This document shows, piece after piece, positions 15,671 through 23,592 of a stretch of 39,570 nucleotides of DNA. Source of the DNA: Candidatus Babeliales bacterium (lineage in GTDB: Bacteria > Babelota > Babeliae > Babelales > Vermiphilaceae); assembly GCA_035288105.1 (NCBI GenBank), contig DATEAY010000078.1, forward strand, positions 1 through 39,570. Direction: 5' to 3'. Position 1 is the first letter of the stretch, and each line of letters opens with the position of its first letter. The position numbers and the translations under genes are program-made. The notes under the pieces are model-generated. The model did no database searches. It saw only the letters and a list, made by a program, of their open reading frames with translations, and was not told the DNA's origin.

Positions 15671-16534
15671 ATGAAGTACTCTCGTATAAGATTAGCAATC
15701 CTATCATTATTTTTTACAACTGGAATAACAGTAGGTAAGCCTTCGTATTGGCAGAAGATAAGTTTATCTGATCTCTATGTAGCTCCTGGAACCAACAAAC
15801 TGAGCATTAATGGAGTACCTCAAAGTTTTAAGAATATTAAACTCAGAAATGATGGAGCACCTGATAAAGTTGAATCCAAACTTTTCAATGCAAAATCGTT
15901 TACGCTAACATTTCCAACGCATAAAGCGGACTGGTTTTTAAATGATCCATCGTGTGACAGATTAAAAGGACATGAGTTTGCACAAACTCAAACACGCCTA
16001 AGAAGTGATTATATTTCTTCTATTAGTGGTCTTTCATTCCTGGGCAGCATACGAAATAAAAAGATCGGACCATTTAATGAGAATCATTTTGCTATTTTTT
16101 TTCATATACACAAATGCTATGACGGTGGACCTGAATATGGCTTTGCATTTTATGAGAATATGAAAACAGCTCTTTTCTATGTCTGTGGTGATTGTAATCT
16201 CAACAATCAGACATGGTGGGATTGGCCAGGAAAAGATGGAAAAGAAATAGGAAACGAGAGAGTAAATGATCCTGAAAATAAGGTAGCAACGGCCCTAAGT
16301 GATCCATCACAAGAACGTTATTACAATATTCAAGTGATAGAAAATGGTAACTTTATCGTTCAGGTTATAAACCCTCAGACATGGGAAACATTAGAATGTA
16401 CTATTAATAAACCAGCAAATTTTCCTAATCTTTATGGAAAAGGTGGATACATAACAATAAATGCCAAAAGAGCTGATAATTCTACCACTGATCTTGGGTA
16501 TTTTGAATTAAAAGAAATTAAGGTTTGGCAATAA
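15671..16534 (+). CDS. secreted protein of unknown function
   Basis: 287 residues; signal peptide MKYSRIRLAILSLFFTTGI with cleavage near residues 20-23. Not recognised. The body is rich in beta-strand-like alternation and Trp/Tyr/Asn (NHFAIFFHIHKCYDGG, YGFAFYENMKTALFYVCGDC, YYNIQVIENGNFIVQVINP), which suggests a single beta-sandwich such as a lectin or laminin-G-like fold. Cys pairs (CYDGG, CGDC) could be disulfides. GGAG is six bases before the ATG. It stands alone after a 196-base gap with nothing else recognised in it, and is flanked by a 41-base direct repeat. Confidence 0.7.
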   Translation: MKYSRIRLAILSLFFTTGITVGKPSYWQKISLSDLYVAPGTNKLSINGVPQSFKNIKLRNDGAPDKVESKLFNAKSFTLTFPTHKADWFLNDPSCDRLKGHEFAQTQTRLRSDYISSISGLSFLGSIRNKKIGPFNENHFAIFFHIHKCYDGGPEYGFAFYENMKTALFYVCGDCNLNNQTWWDWPGKDGKEIGNERVNDPENKVATALSDPSQERYYNIQVIENGNFIVQVINPQTWETLECTINKPANFPNLYGKGGYITINAKRADNSTTDLGYFELKEIKVWQ

Positions 16535-16599
16535 AAATATGCATCTTAATGTAAAAAATGAAGTAGAGGGGCTCGCCATGATCTCCTCTATTTCATTTT

Positions 16600-16640
16600 T
16601 GGTTTACAAAATATCAACAAGACAAAACAATGCATGTGAT
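16600..16640 (+). repeat. 41-base direct repeat, copy 2 (holB fragment)
   Basis: 40 of 41 bases match 15316-15356. In the holB frame the neighbourhood reads LFHFWFTKYQQDKTMHV against ILHYWFTKYQQDKTTHV in holB, then hits a stop. The gap 16535-16796 holds this fragment and a terminator; I see no convincing gene in it. Confidence 0.8.
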
Positions 16641-16750
16641 GATTTAACCGCGGCCTTGCAGCAACAAACCTTAACAAAAATCCATACAAAAATAGTATTG
16701 ACAATCAATCATTCGATTTTTTACGCTCACTCCAATCTTGAAAATCTATT

Positions 16751-16783
16751 TTGGGATAGCACAAAATAGATGTGCTATCCCAA
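16751..16783. terminator. perfect 13-bp palindrome, terminator of the small secreted gene
   Basis: TTGGGATAGCACA (16751-16763) pairs with TGTGCTATCCCAA (16771-16783) around a 7-base loop. It begins just after the stop (16797) of the minus-strand gene and is followed on that strand by an AT-rich stretch. Confidence 0.7.
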
Positions 16784-16796
16784 TAAACAACAAAAT

Positions 16797-17084
16797 TTAT
16801 CGACCAGACTTATAGTCATAAGGACTTGGTGAATTTCCTTCATTATAGAATACACTGAAATAGTCTAGAGGCCCAGTTGCTACTGGATCGGACGGCGAAC
16901 AAACGAGTGTTGCTTCCTTGTCGAATATAATCATCCTATTAGATCCTGTTACTGATATAGGAGGAGTCTGTGTTCGCTTTGGTCCACTTGTTCTTTTAAC
17001 ACGAACTACTTTTTCAGTAATTTGACTACCAATCATGATTGTTGACTGGATACACAACAAACAAATCATCAAACATTTTTTCAC
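16797..17084 (-). CDS. small exported protein of unknown function
   Basis: 95 residues. The GTG at 17084 is chosen over the ATG at 17090: AAGG touches that ATG directly but is six bases from the GTG. The product starts KKCLMICLLCIQSTIMIGS, a signal peptide. The mature part is basic at first (EKVVRVKRTSGPKRTQTPP) and ends SPSPYDYKSGR. No family recognised. Confidence 0.55.
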   Translation of the reverse strand: MKKCLMICLLCIQSTIMIGSQITEKVVRVKRTSGPKRTQTPPISVTGSNRMIIFDKEATLVCSPSDPVATGPLDYFSVFYNEGNSPSPYDYKSGR

Positions 17085-17152
17085 AAGCATCCTTATATAA
17101 AAATTATGACTGTTCTACATTGCATGATAAAAACTAAACCAGATAAGCATAA

Positions 17153-17202
17153 AAAGCTTTTTATGAAAAATCAATAAGGAAAAATTCTTCATAAAAAGCT
17201 TT
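17153..17202. terminator. 15-bp perfect inverted repeat
   Basis: AAAGCTTTTTATGAA (17153-17167) is exactly complementary to TTCATAAAAAGCTTT (17188-17202), loop 20 bases. It lies 27 bases after the stop of the ankyrin/GNAT-like gene on the minus strand. Terminator is the simplest reading, but the loop is long and an operator is possible. Confidence 0.5.
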
Positions 17203-17228
17203 AAGTTTTAAATAATAAAAAAAATTAT

Positions 17229-18305
17229 TTATTGTGATACAATTTTTCGTCTTTTAAGAGCATTACCAAATTCAAGGGCATACTCATATTGATTCTTACG
17301 TTTGCGATCTATGTTTTTCTTTTCTTTCAGTTCCATAAGAGACGCAGTAACACTCTGTTTGTGTTTTCTTTGTACTCTGTTCAAGTTAACATCGCTGCTA
17401 ACTAACTGCGCTTGCTTACATACTTGCTCTACCATACGTAATGATGATTGTTGAGCAAGTGCTATGATTACTTCCATACTTGCCGCCATATCTTTATCAT
17501 CTGTCAGTACATCATTAACCATCCACATCAAAGGCGATTCATTGTCATAATTTTTAACTGATTGCGCACCGTTTTGAATAAGAAGATTGACCATCTTTAC
17601 CCTTTTATCCTTAACAGCAAGAGAAAGAACTGTATCTCCATTTGAATCTTGTTTATTAATAAGACTTGGATATTTTTCAAGCACATTACTAACAGCTAGC
17701 TCTTGACCCTGTTTTACCGCAGAAAACAACGATTGTCTGTACATTTCCTGTTCTTCTGCAATTTGCTTAATATTACGAAAATAAATGCGCTCTATTTTTG
17801 GTTTTTCAACTTGAGTTGATAACGTACTATCACTCTTTGCAGCTTGTTTCATAAGATTTGCCATTATTTCTTTTCCATAACCCTTGGGATGAATAGCAGT
17901 ATTTATAATATAGAGGGACACATTATTCATTATCCCCACACCATCTTCGACTGAACAACATACAACTTTCTTACCATCTTTTACTATGGTCCACGCGACA
18001 CCTTCACAACAACCATCACGATCCTTCAAAAGTACAGGTTTTTGGAATTCTCCAGCATTGGAAGGAATCTCTATCGTATGCGGCATTATATACTGCATTT
18101 CCGGCGCTGAATGTTTCTGTATTGAACTATTAAAACTTGTCGCAATATTGGCTAATAACTGTCTAGAACCATGTTGATTGCCTGACCTAAGACGCTTTAA
18201 TAGGATAACTTCTTCCCTCGACCCACCACGCTTCATGGCCTGTGTTACACCACAAAAATTACATAATAACGCAGTTATTAAAAGATTTTTCACCGAAAAA
18301 TTCAT
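17229..18305 (-). CDS. exported protein with GNAT-like segment and ankyrin repeats
   Basis: The ATG at 18305 is used because GAGG is six bases upstream; the frame itself extends four codons further to a GTG. 358 residues with signal peptide MNFSVKNLLITALLCNFCGVTQA. Residues about 100-160 look like an acetyltransferase core: GVAWTIVKDGKKVVCCSV, then SLYIINTAIHPKGYGKEIM, which resembles GNAT motif A (hydrophobic strand, P, GxG, helix). Residues about 200-275 form two to three ankyrin repeats (NKQDSNGDTVLSLAVKDKR, VNLLIQNGA). The tail is strongly basic (KRKNQ, KRRK). The GNAT call is tentative; the ankyrin part is clearer. Confidence 0.65.
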   Translation of the reverse strand: MNFSVKNLLITALLCNFCGVTQAMKRGGSREEVILLKRLRSGNQHGSRQLLANIATSFNSSIQKHSAPEMQYIMPHTIEIPSNAGEFQKPVLLKDRDGCCEGVAWTIVKDGKKVVCCSVEDGVGIMNNVSLYIINTAIHPKGYGKEIMANLMKQAAKSDSTLSTQVEKPKIERIYFRNIKQIAEEQEMYRQSLFSAVKQGQELAVSNVLEKYPSLINKQDSNGDTVLSLAVKDKRVKMVNLLIQNGAQSVKNYDNESPLMWMVNDVLTDDKDMAASMEVIIALAQQSSLRMVEQVCKQAQLVSSDVNLNRVQRKHKQSVTASLMELKEKKNIDRKRKNQYEYALEFGNALKRRKIVSQ

Positions 18306-18451
18306 CTTATACCTCACATTTAAAACAAAAAACCCCTAAAATAATATATTATAATAATATCGCACCGGAAATAAATCTCAACTCTTCAAGCAAATTATCC
18401 TTTATGTTATCCTCGTGCTATATTCCAAGAACTACTAAGGGTACAACTTCT

Positions 18452-18880
18452 ATGGCTGTCTATCTCAAAGACCTTTTACCAACTCTCATTAATCCAGAAA
18501 AAAACTGGAAAACTGATCTTCTCTACCGATGGCGGGATATTATTGGATCATTGCACAGTAAAGTGCGAATCGAAAAAATCCACGATGATACACTCATTCT
18601 TGGAGTTTTTCACTCCTGCTGGATGCAAGAGTTATACCTGCTGTCTCCACTACTTATTAAAACAATCAATGAAAAACTAGACCAACCATACGTCAAACAG
18701 ATACGCTTTAAGCAGGTTGGTTTAAAAAAAAATAAAAAAAATATTGCTGAATCAAAAGCGATAAAAAAGAAAAAAGAAATTCAGTTAACCAAAGAAGATG
18801 AGTGCACCCTTGCAAAAATAGCGGACCCCACACTACGCGACGTACTCAGAGCATTTCGCATTCGGTGCTACCAGGAATAG
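18452..18880 (+). CDS. DciA-like DUF721 protein
   Basis: 142 residues. Residues 20-85 match the DUF721/DciA fold: YRWRDIIGSLHSKVRI, then DDTLILGVFHSCWMQELYLL, then INEKLDQPYVKQIRFK. DciA is the widespread, ancestral loader or partner of the replicative helicase DnaB. The C-terminal half has a Lys-rich linker (KKNKKN, KKKKE) and a short helix. The ATG at 18452 is the first one that begins the domain; its AAGGG is about eleven bases upstream. It lies six bases before the TPR gene, in an operon leading to murG. Confidence 0.75.
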   Translation: MAVYLKDLLPTLINPEKNWKTDLLYRWRDIIGSLHSKVRIEKIHDDTLILGVFHSCWMQELYLLSPLLIKTINEKLDQPYVKQIRFKQVGLKKNKKNIAESKAIKKKKEIQLTKEDECTLAKIADPTLRDVLRAFRIRCYQE

Positions 18881-18886
18881 TACACA

Positions 18887-20527
18887 ATGAAAAAAAATAG
18901 CTTTTTTTTATACGTTTTATGCATCACTACTGCGTATATTGCTGCTGATAATACAACAACATTCCATCGTTACTTCTGGGCAAACTACAATCATTTTGCA
19001 GGGAACATCACACATGCACACAATTGGTACGAAAAACTTTTTTCCTCAAACAACTCCATTTACACCTACAAGGGATATCTTACTTTTCTTGCTGATACAA
19101 AACAATTCAAACAGATTGTAAGCCTTATGCCTTCGCTCAATAAAAAATTTGCGCAGGATCCTGATGTCCAACTTATTTTTGTTCAAGCTCTTAAAAAGAC
19201 CAACCAAACTAAAAAAGCGGATGATCTTATTATTACACTCAGCCAATCATTTAAAACTCACGCAGAAATAGCACTATTCGCTGCACAAACCTACATCTTG
19301 AGACAAGAACCAGAAAATGCCCTTTTAACTATTGATGCATTTCTTAATTCTACACCACGTCGACCAAATAATTTTATGTTTCATTTTTTACAAACTCATA
19401 TTTACGTCCAGCTCAACCAATTTTCTCTTGCATTGGAAAGCATCCAGAAATGCTTAGAAATGCATCCACACTTTGATAAAGGTTGGCTCTTATGTGCATC
19501 TCTCTACGAAAAACAAGGTAAAATAAAAGAAGCTCTTTCTGGATATGCTACATTCCTTGAACTTTCTGGTGGTAATAGCCATATAGAGCAACATCTTGTT
19601 TCGCTGATGCTCAAATATAAAACAATTGAAGATAACAAACAAAATCTACTATCTCACAAAGTAAGTATTGATAATGCACTCATTCTGTTCAAACAACAAA
19701 AATATGCTCAAGCATTAACACACACAAATAGCTGCATAGCACAACAACCGAATAAAGATGAATACAAGCTGTTCAAAGTACAAATTTTAGCTGCTATGAA
19801 AAATTTTAATGAAGCATCCTCTACGCTGACTACATGGATTATTGCAGATTCACACAATGACCTCTGGCCAAAAGCACTCAATCTTCTTGCTTATAATGGT
19901 ATGCCGCGCACACAAATTATTGAAACTTTCAACACTATTCTCAAAAAAAATCCTGATATTCTTTGGTGCAACCTTTACTGCGCAGATATGTGTATGCGAA
20001 ACGCACAAAATGATTTAGCGATTACCTATCTGGAAAAAGCTTTACAATACACCATGAATAATACACTTGCTGCAAAAACATTGTACCAATTGGGCCTGTT
20101 ACACTATGAACAAAGTAATTACGAATCAATGCGCACTAATCTTGAACGCGCATACGTATATAATGCAGAATGTCCGCACACTAACAATGCTCTTGCATAT
20201 TATTGGACAACAAAAGGAAAAGATACCACTAAGGCTCATACTTTTATTGAAAAATCACTCGCTGCAAACAGCACAAATCCCTACTTTCTCGACACACATG
20301 CACTTATTTTGTACAAAGAAAAAAAATACCCGCAGGCACAACACATCCTCGAACAACTTGCCCATCACAACAATAGCACTATGTTGCTGCATCTGGCCAA
20401 AGTACATTATTCATTGAATAACAAAGAAATTGCTGATACCTTTACTAAAAAAGCTCAGGATTTGGTTAAGAATAATCACGAAAAAAAAGCTCTGCACAAG
20501 ATGCAATTATTATTAGCTCAAAAATGA
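18887..20527 (+). CDS. exported TPR-repeat protein
   Basis: 546 residues with signal peptide MKKNSFFLYVLCITTAYIAA. Tetratricopeptide repeats run through most of the length, for example FSLALESIQKCLEMHPHFDK, YEKQGKIKEALSGYATFLEL, QKYAQALTHTNSCIAQQPN, NDLAITYLEKAL and KKYPQAQHILEQL. TPR arrays scaffold protein complexes. Its stop overlaps the murG start (ATGA), so it may serve envelope assembly in the periplasm, which is inference from the neighbour. Confidence 0.85.
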   Translation: MKKNSFFLYVLCITTAYIAADNTTTFHRYFWANYNHFAGNITHAHNWYEKLFSSNNSIYTYKGYLTFLADTKQFKQIVSLMPSLNKKFAQDPDVQLIFVQALKKTNQTKKADDLIITLSQSFKTHAEIALFAAQTYILRQEPENALLTIDAFLNSTPRRPNNFMFHFLQTHIYVQLNQFSLALESIQKCLEMHPHFDKGWLLCASLYEKQGKIKEALSGYATFLELSGGNSHIEQHLVSLMLKYKTIEDNKQNLLSHKVSIDNALILFKQQKYAQALTHTNSCIAQQPNKDEYKLFKVQILAAMKNFNEASSTLTTWIIADSHNDLWPKALNLLAYNGMPRTQIIETFNTILKKNPDILWCNLYCADMCMRNAQNDLAITYLEKALQYTMNNTLAAKTLYQLGLLHYEQSNYESMRTNLERAYVYNAECPHTNNALAYYWTTKGKDTTKAHTFIEKSLAANSTNPYFLDTHALILYKEKKYPQAQHILEQLAHHNNSTMLLHLAKVHYSLNNKEIADTFTKKAQDLVKNNHEKKALHKMQLLLAQK

Positions 20528-21540
20528 ATACAAAAATAATCTGCTGCGTTGCGGGAAAGTCCGGCGGACACATCATTCCCTGTCTAACAATCGCAAACAA
20601 TAATCGCGCTCAAAATGAGCGCATTAATATTTTATTTTTTTCTGCAAATACACCGCTGGATAAAACGATTGTATCGCAAGATCCAACTGTTTGGCAGCAT
20701 GTTATGCTTCCACTCAGTACACGTGCAGGATCACTAGTAAAAACAATATGGCATGCGTTTTGTTCATTCATTCTCAGTTTTTTTTACCTCTGCAAACACA
20801 GACCAACAAAAATTATCACCACTGGCGGCATTGTTGCCATTCCAACCTGCATTGCAGGATTTATGTTGCGGATACCAATTACACTGTATTCACTTGATGC
20901 TGTGCCTGGCAAAGCTATACAGTTTCTTACGCCACTTACAACTTCAGTAGTTACGTGCTTTGCAAGTTCTCAAAAATATTTTCCCACACAGAAATGCTCT
21001 GTTGCATCGTATCCCATCAAATACCAAGGCACAACCACCATTAATAAAAAAGATGCACAGCAAAACTTAGAACTATCTTCAGAAAAAAAGACACTCTTAA
21101 TACTCGGCGGATCACAAGGATCACTCTTTTTAAACCAGTGCATAAAGCAATGGATCAATGATTCATCATTTGATCCAGAAACAACTCAAATTATTCACCA
21201 AACAGGCTCTTTCGATACAACTGATTGGAATAGTCTTTATGCATCGCACAATATTACCGCGCATGTTTTTAGTTATTATCCAAATCTTGCACTAATGTAC
21301 ACGGCTGCCGATCTCATCATATGCCGCGCAGGAGCAGGAACATTATTTGAAATTATATTTTTCAACAAACCCTGCATCATAATTCCGTTGGAAACAAACA
21401 CAACGACTCATCAAATTGACAATGCACATGCCATGACTCACGAATACCCAGAATTATTTTGTACAATTACACAAAGTGAAGTGGAACAAAATAATGAAAT
21501 TTTGTTCCAAAAAGTTACTGAATTATTAAAAAGCACCTGA
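20524..21540 (+). CDS. murG: UDP-GlcNAc:lipid I N-acetylglucosaminyltransferase MurG
   Basis: Adds GlcNAc to lipid I to give lipid II on the inner face of the membrane. Seen in 338 residues: GKSGGHIIPCLTIA near residue 10 (family GGTGGHxxPAxA), TGGIVAIPTCIAGF near residue 98, SLDAVPGKAIQFL (family ExNxxPGxxNR, here Asp for Glu), LLILGGSQGSLFLN near residue 190, and the UDP-binding ICRAGAGTLFEIIFFNKPCI near residue 262, with DNA near the end. It overlaps the TPR gene by four bases. It implies retained lipid II synthesis. Confidence 0.9.
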   Translation: MNTKIICCVAGKSGGHIIPCLTIANNNRAQNERINILFFSANTPLDKTIVSQDPTVWQHVMLPLSTRAGSLVKTIWHAFCSFILSFFYLCKHRPTKIITTGGIVAIPTCIAGFMLRIPITLYSLDAVPGKAIQFLTPLTTSVVTCFASSQKYFPTQKCSVASYPIKYQGTTTINKKDAQQNLELSSEKKTLLILGGSQGSLFLNQCIKQWINDSSFDPETTQIIHQTGSFDTTDWNSLYASHNITAHVFSYYPNLALMYTAADLIICRAGAGTLFEIIFFNKPCIIIPLETNTTTHQIDNAHAMTHEYPELFCTITQSEVEQNNEILFQKVTELLKST

Positions 21541-21557
21541 TTGATCAGATGCTTTTT
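21528..21557. terminator. murG terminator, probably bidirectional
   Basis: AAAAAGCA and CTGA (21528-21540, including the murG stop) pair with TCAG and TGCTTTTT (21545-21557) around a 4-base loop with one mismatch. It lies between convergent genes. Confidence 0.8.
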
Positions 21558-21581
21558 AAATAATAATCCACAAGATTTTTA

Positions 21582-21962
21582 TTACTCCAGACAACGTATT
21601 GGCCTACCAAATATACGTGTTGAATCAATGCATTTATTTTTATTATCTTCTAATTCTCGATTTTTCCACCAATCTTCTGTAAGAAATTCTTTGGGAACTT
21701 TCTTTTTATCATCGTCCGTAGGATCTTCCAATCCATATTCCTGTTCTAATATATCAAACCATTCAGTCCGTAATGACGTAGGAAATTCAGTTGCGCAATT
21801 AGGACAAAACACCATTACAGATATTGATGTTGATTTAAAATCTCGAATGCTATATTCCCGCCATCTTTTACTATATTGAATAGGACAATATGCACTTTCT
21901 ATCTGATAATCCAAAGCGCCACAACAATATGACGGCAATCCATCATTCAAATTCTCCGACAT
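21582..21962 (-). CDS. putative immunity protein, copy 2 (CC...CxxC family)
   Basis: 126 residues, no signal peptide. Seen: a CC pair near residue 13, SKRWREYSI, a CPNC pair near residue 54 followed by EFPTSLRTEWFDILEQEYG, and KKVPKEFLTEDWW. It is a clear paralog of the next gene (shared EWFDILExEYGLExP and KKVPKEFLT). The Cys arrangement suggests a small zinc site. It resembles CxxC-type small proteins (DUF6980-like, from memory) found next to polymorphic toxins. It is the last gene of a three-gene operon: toxin, immunity 1, immunity 2. GGAG precedes the ATG by seven bases. It has an extra 17-residue tail compared with its paralog. Confidence 0.6.
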   Translation of the reverse strand: MSENLNDGLPSYCCGALDYQIESAYCPIQYSKRWREYSIRDFKSTSISVMVFCPNCATEFPTSLRTEWFDILEQEYGLEDPTDDDKKKVPKEFLTEDWWKNRELEDNKNKCIDSTRIFGRPIRCLE

Positions 21963-21974
21963 CCTACAACTCCT

Positions 21975-22328
21975 TCACAAATCACGTTTTTTCCACCACT
22001 CATCAGTCAAAAATTCTTTAGGAACTTTCTTTTTGTCTTCCTCCATAGGACTTTCTAATCCATATTCATTTTCTAATATATCAAACCATTCTCGGCATAG
22101 TGATATAGGCAATTTTTTACCACAAAACATGCAATAATCCATTATTATGTACCCAGTCGACTTAGGAATCTTTACACCATATTCACGATATTTCGCACTA
22201 TACAACAAAACTCCTACGTCACTCACTAATCCACGATCCATGGTCAAACAACAATGAGGTCCTTTATAATTACGTCGCTCTTCCTCAATCTTTTTATCTA
22301 TCTCGTCAAGCCAATCTTGATCATTCAT
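21975..22328 (-). CDS. putative immunity protein, copy 1 (CC...CxxC family)
   Basis: 117 residues, cytoplasmic by sequence (no signal peptide). Contains HCCLTM near residue 25, SAKYREYGVKIP, CMFC near residue 71 followed by GKKLPISLCREWFDILE, and KKVPKEFLTDEWW at the end. It starts eight bases after the toxin gene stop, with AGG seven bases before the ATG, and its paralog follows 12 bases later. Position directly after a polymorphic-toxin-type gene is the main reason for the immunity call; the Cys residues suggest zinc binding. Binding to the toxin is not shown by sequence. Confidence 0.6.
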   Translation of the reverse strand: MNDQDWLDEIDKKIEEERRNYKGPHCCLTMDRGLVSDVGVLLYSAKYREYGVKIPKSTGYIIMDYCMFCGKKLPISLCREWFDILENEYGLESPMEEDKKKVPKEFLTDEWWKKRDL

Positions 22329-22336
22329 ATTAATAC

Positions 22337-23554
22337 CTATCCTTCTAATCGTCTACGTGGTTCCATTCTACCCTGTTCTGTTTTCTTCTTATTCTTGGTT
22401 CCGTCAAAATTTGCTACTTGTTTCCACCCTTTATCTTTACCAAAAACTTCCAGATGATCTTTATGCATGGCATCAACAACTATATAATCACCTTTTTTAA
22501 AACCATCACAATTTTCTATATTTTTTATTACATTAAAAGCTCGTTTGCCTTGATTAGTACACTTAGATCGTTCTAATGATTTTCTTATTTTTTGTCCAAA
22601 TGAATGCTCTTTAATCCAGTCTTCGGTACGATTATACTGCTGTCCATCATATTGTTTTTTGTCATCACAATCATCTTTTTTTGTATCTTCAAAATGCACA
22701 ACAGATTCTTGTACTACTTCGATCGGAAATTCGCAACCATCATTCATCCCTTCTGGTGTTTCATACGACATAATTTCAGTAGTTTTTGTCTGACCCTCTA
22801 CTGCAATAGTACAACCTGGCGAAAGCTCAACAACAGGAACATACAAAGGAAAACAACCATTAACTTTTGGTATCGTATTATCGTGTACTTCTCTAAGTAC
22901 CTCTTCTTGTGAAAAACATCCATCCAATTTTTTCTTATTTTTCTGTAATTTCTTATGTGCATAATACATCACAAAACCAGCAACACCAAAAGCGACCACT
23001 TCTCCAATCGCCAATGCCACTGCCGCAGGCGGGCATGTGAAAGACAATGCTATTACGGTAGCTGTTGTGGTTCCTGGCTCTACGTTATGTACAACAATTC
23101 CATAATGTCCAACACAAAAAGTATGATTTGTATCAACAGAAATTGCATACATTTCTTGTTGCTGATTAAGCACTTCAATTGCTTTAACAAAAACAATTTC
23201 ATCCTTACAACACAACAACTGATCTGATAGCTCCAATTCATGTGCATTAATCCATTTACTTTTGTTTAAAACATAAAATTTTTGATCTGGTGATGCGCAT
23301 ACGCATTCATTATCAACAGTTATTTTGATGTAAGAATCAACTGCATAACGCTTTGTGTAACTAATAGGATGATGTGTACATATTTTTTGATTATCATATG
23401 CAATAATATAATTACCCTCCACACACTGTTTAATTGGTACAAGTCCTTGCTGTGCATGCACCAATGTTCCAACAACAAATCCATCAGCATGCAATAATCT
23501 TATCCACAAAAATACGCTCAAGAAAAAAACGTGATTCAATAGATTTTGCTTCAT
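22337..23554 (-). CDS. secreted Hint-domain protein with ColE3-like C-terminal toxin motif
   Basis: 405 residues. Signal peptide at 1-23 (LLNHVFFLSVFLWIRLLHA). Residues 25-157 form a Hint domain of the polymorphic-toxin type: GFVVGTLVHAQQGLVPIKQC at the start and HTFCVGHYGIVVHN at the end, with SPDQKFYV in the block-B position. A hydrophobic stretch (about 162-192) follows, then a polar linker. The last 60 residues, KKGDYIVVDAMHKDHLEVFG, then KGWKQVANFDGT, resemble colicin E3-type ribosome-inactivating RNase domains, with Asp361, His364 and Glu369 in the place of the DxxH...E catalytic set. The usual Hint Cys1 is Gly25 and the block-B His is Gln91. Two putative immunity genes follow on the same strand. 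Confidence 0.7.
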   Translation of the reverse strand: MKQNLLNHVFFLSVFLWIRLLHADGFVVGTLVHAQQGLVPIKQCVEGNYIIAYDNQKICTHHPISYTKRYAVDSYIKITVDNECVCASPDQKFYVLNKSKWINAHELELSDQLLCCKDEIVFVKAIEVLNQQQEMYAISVDTNHTFCVGHYGIVVHNVEPGTTTATVIALSFTCPPAAVALAIGEVVAFGVAGFVMYYAHKKLQKNKKKLDGCFSQEEVLREVHDNTIPKVNGCFPLYVPVVELSPGCTIAVEGQTKTTEIMSYETPEGMNDGCEFPIEVVQESVVHFEDTKKDDCDDKKQYDGQQYNRTEDWIKEHSFGQKIRKSLERSKCTNQGKRAFNVIKNIENCDGFKKGDYIVVDAMHKDHLEVFGKDKGWKQVANFDGTKNKKKTEQGRMEPRRRLEG

Positions 23555-23592
23555 CCCATTCCTTTTCTACCATATGAAAATTAATTATAACA

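Noticed and set aside
16539-16769. 76-residue plus-strand reading frame after the secreted gene
   Set aside because: It runs through the holB fragment in a different frame and ends inside the terminator palindrome; it has no signal peptide or recognisable composition. Treated as non-coding.
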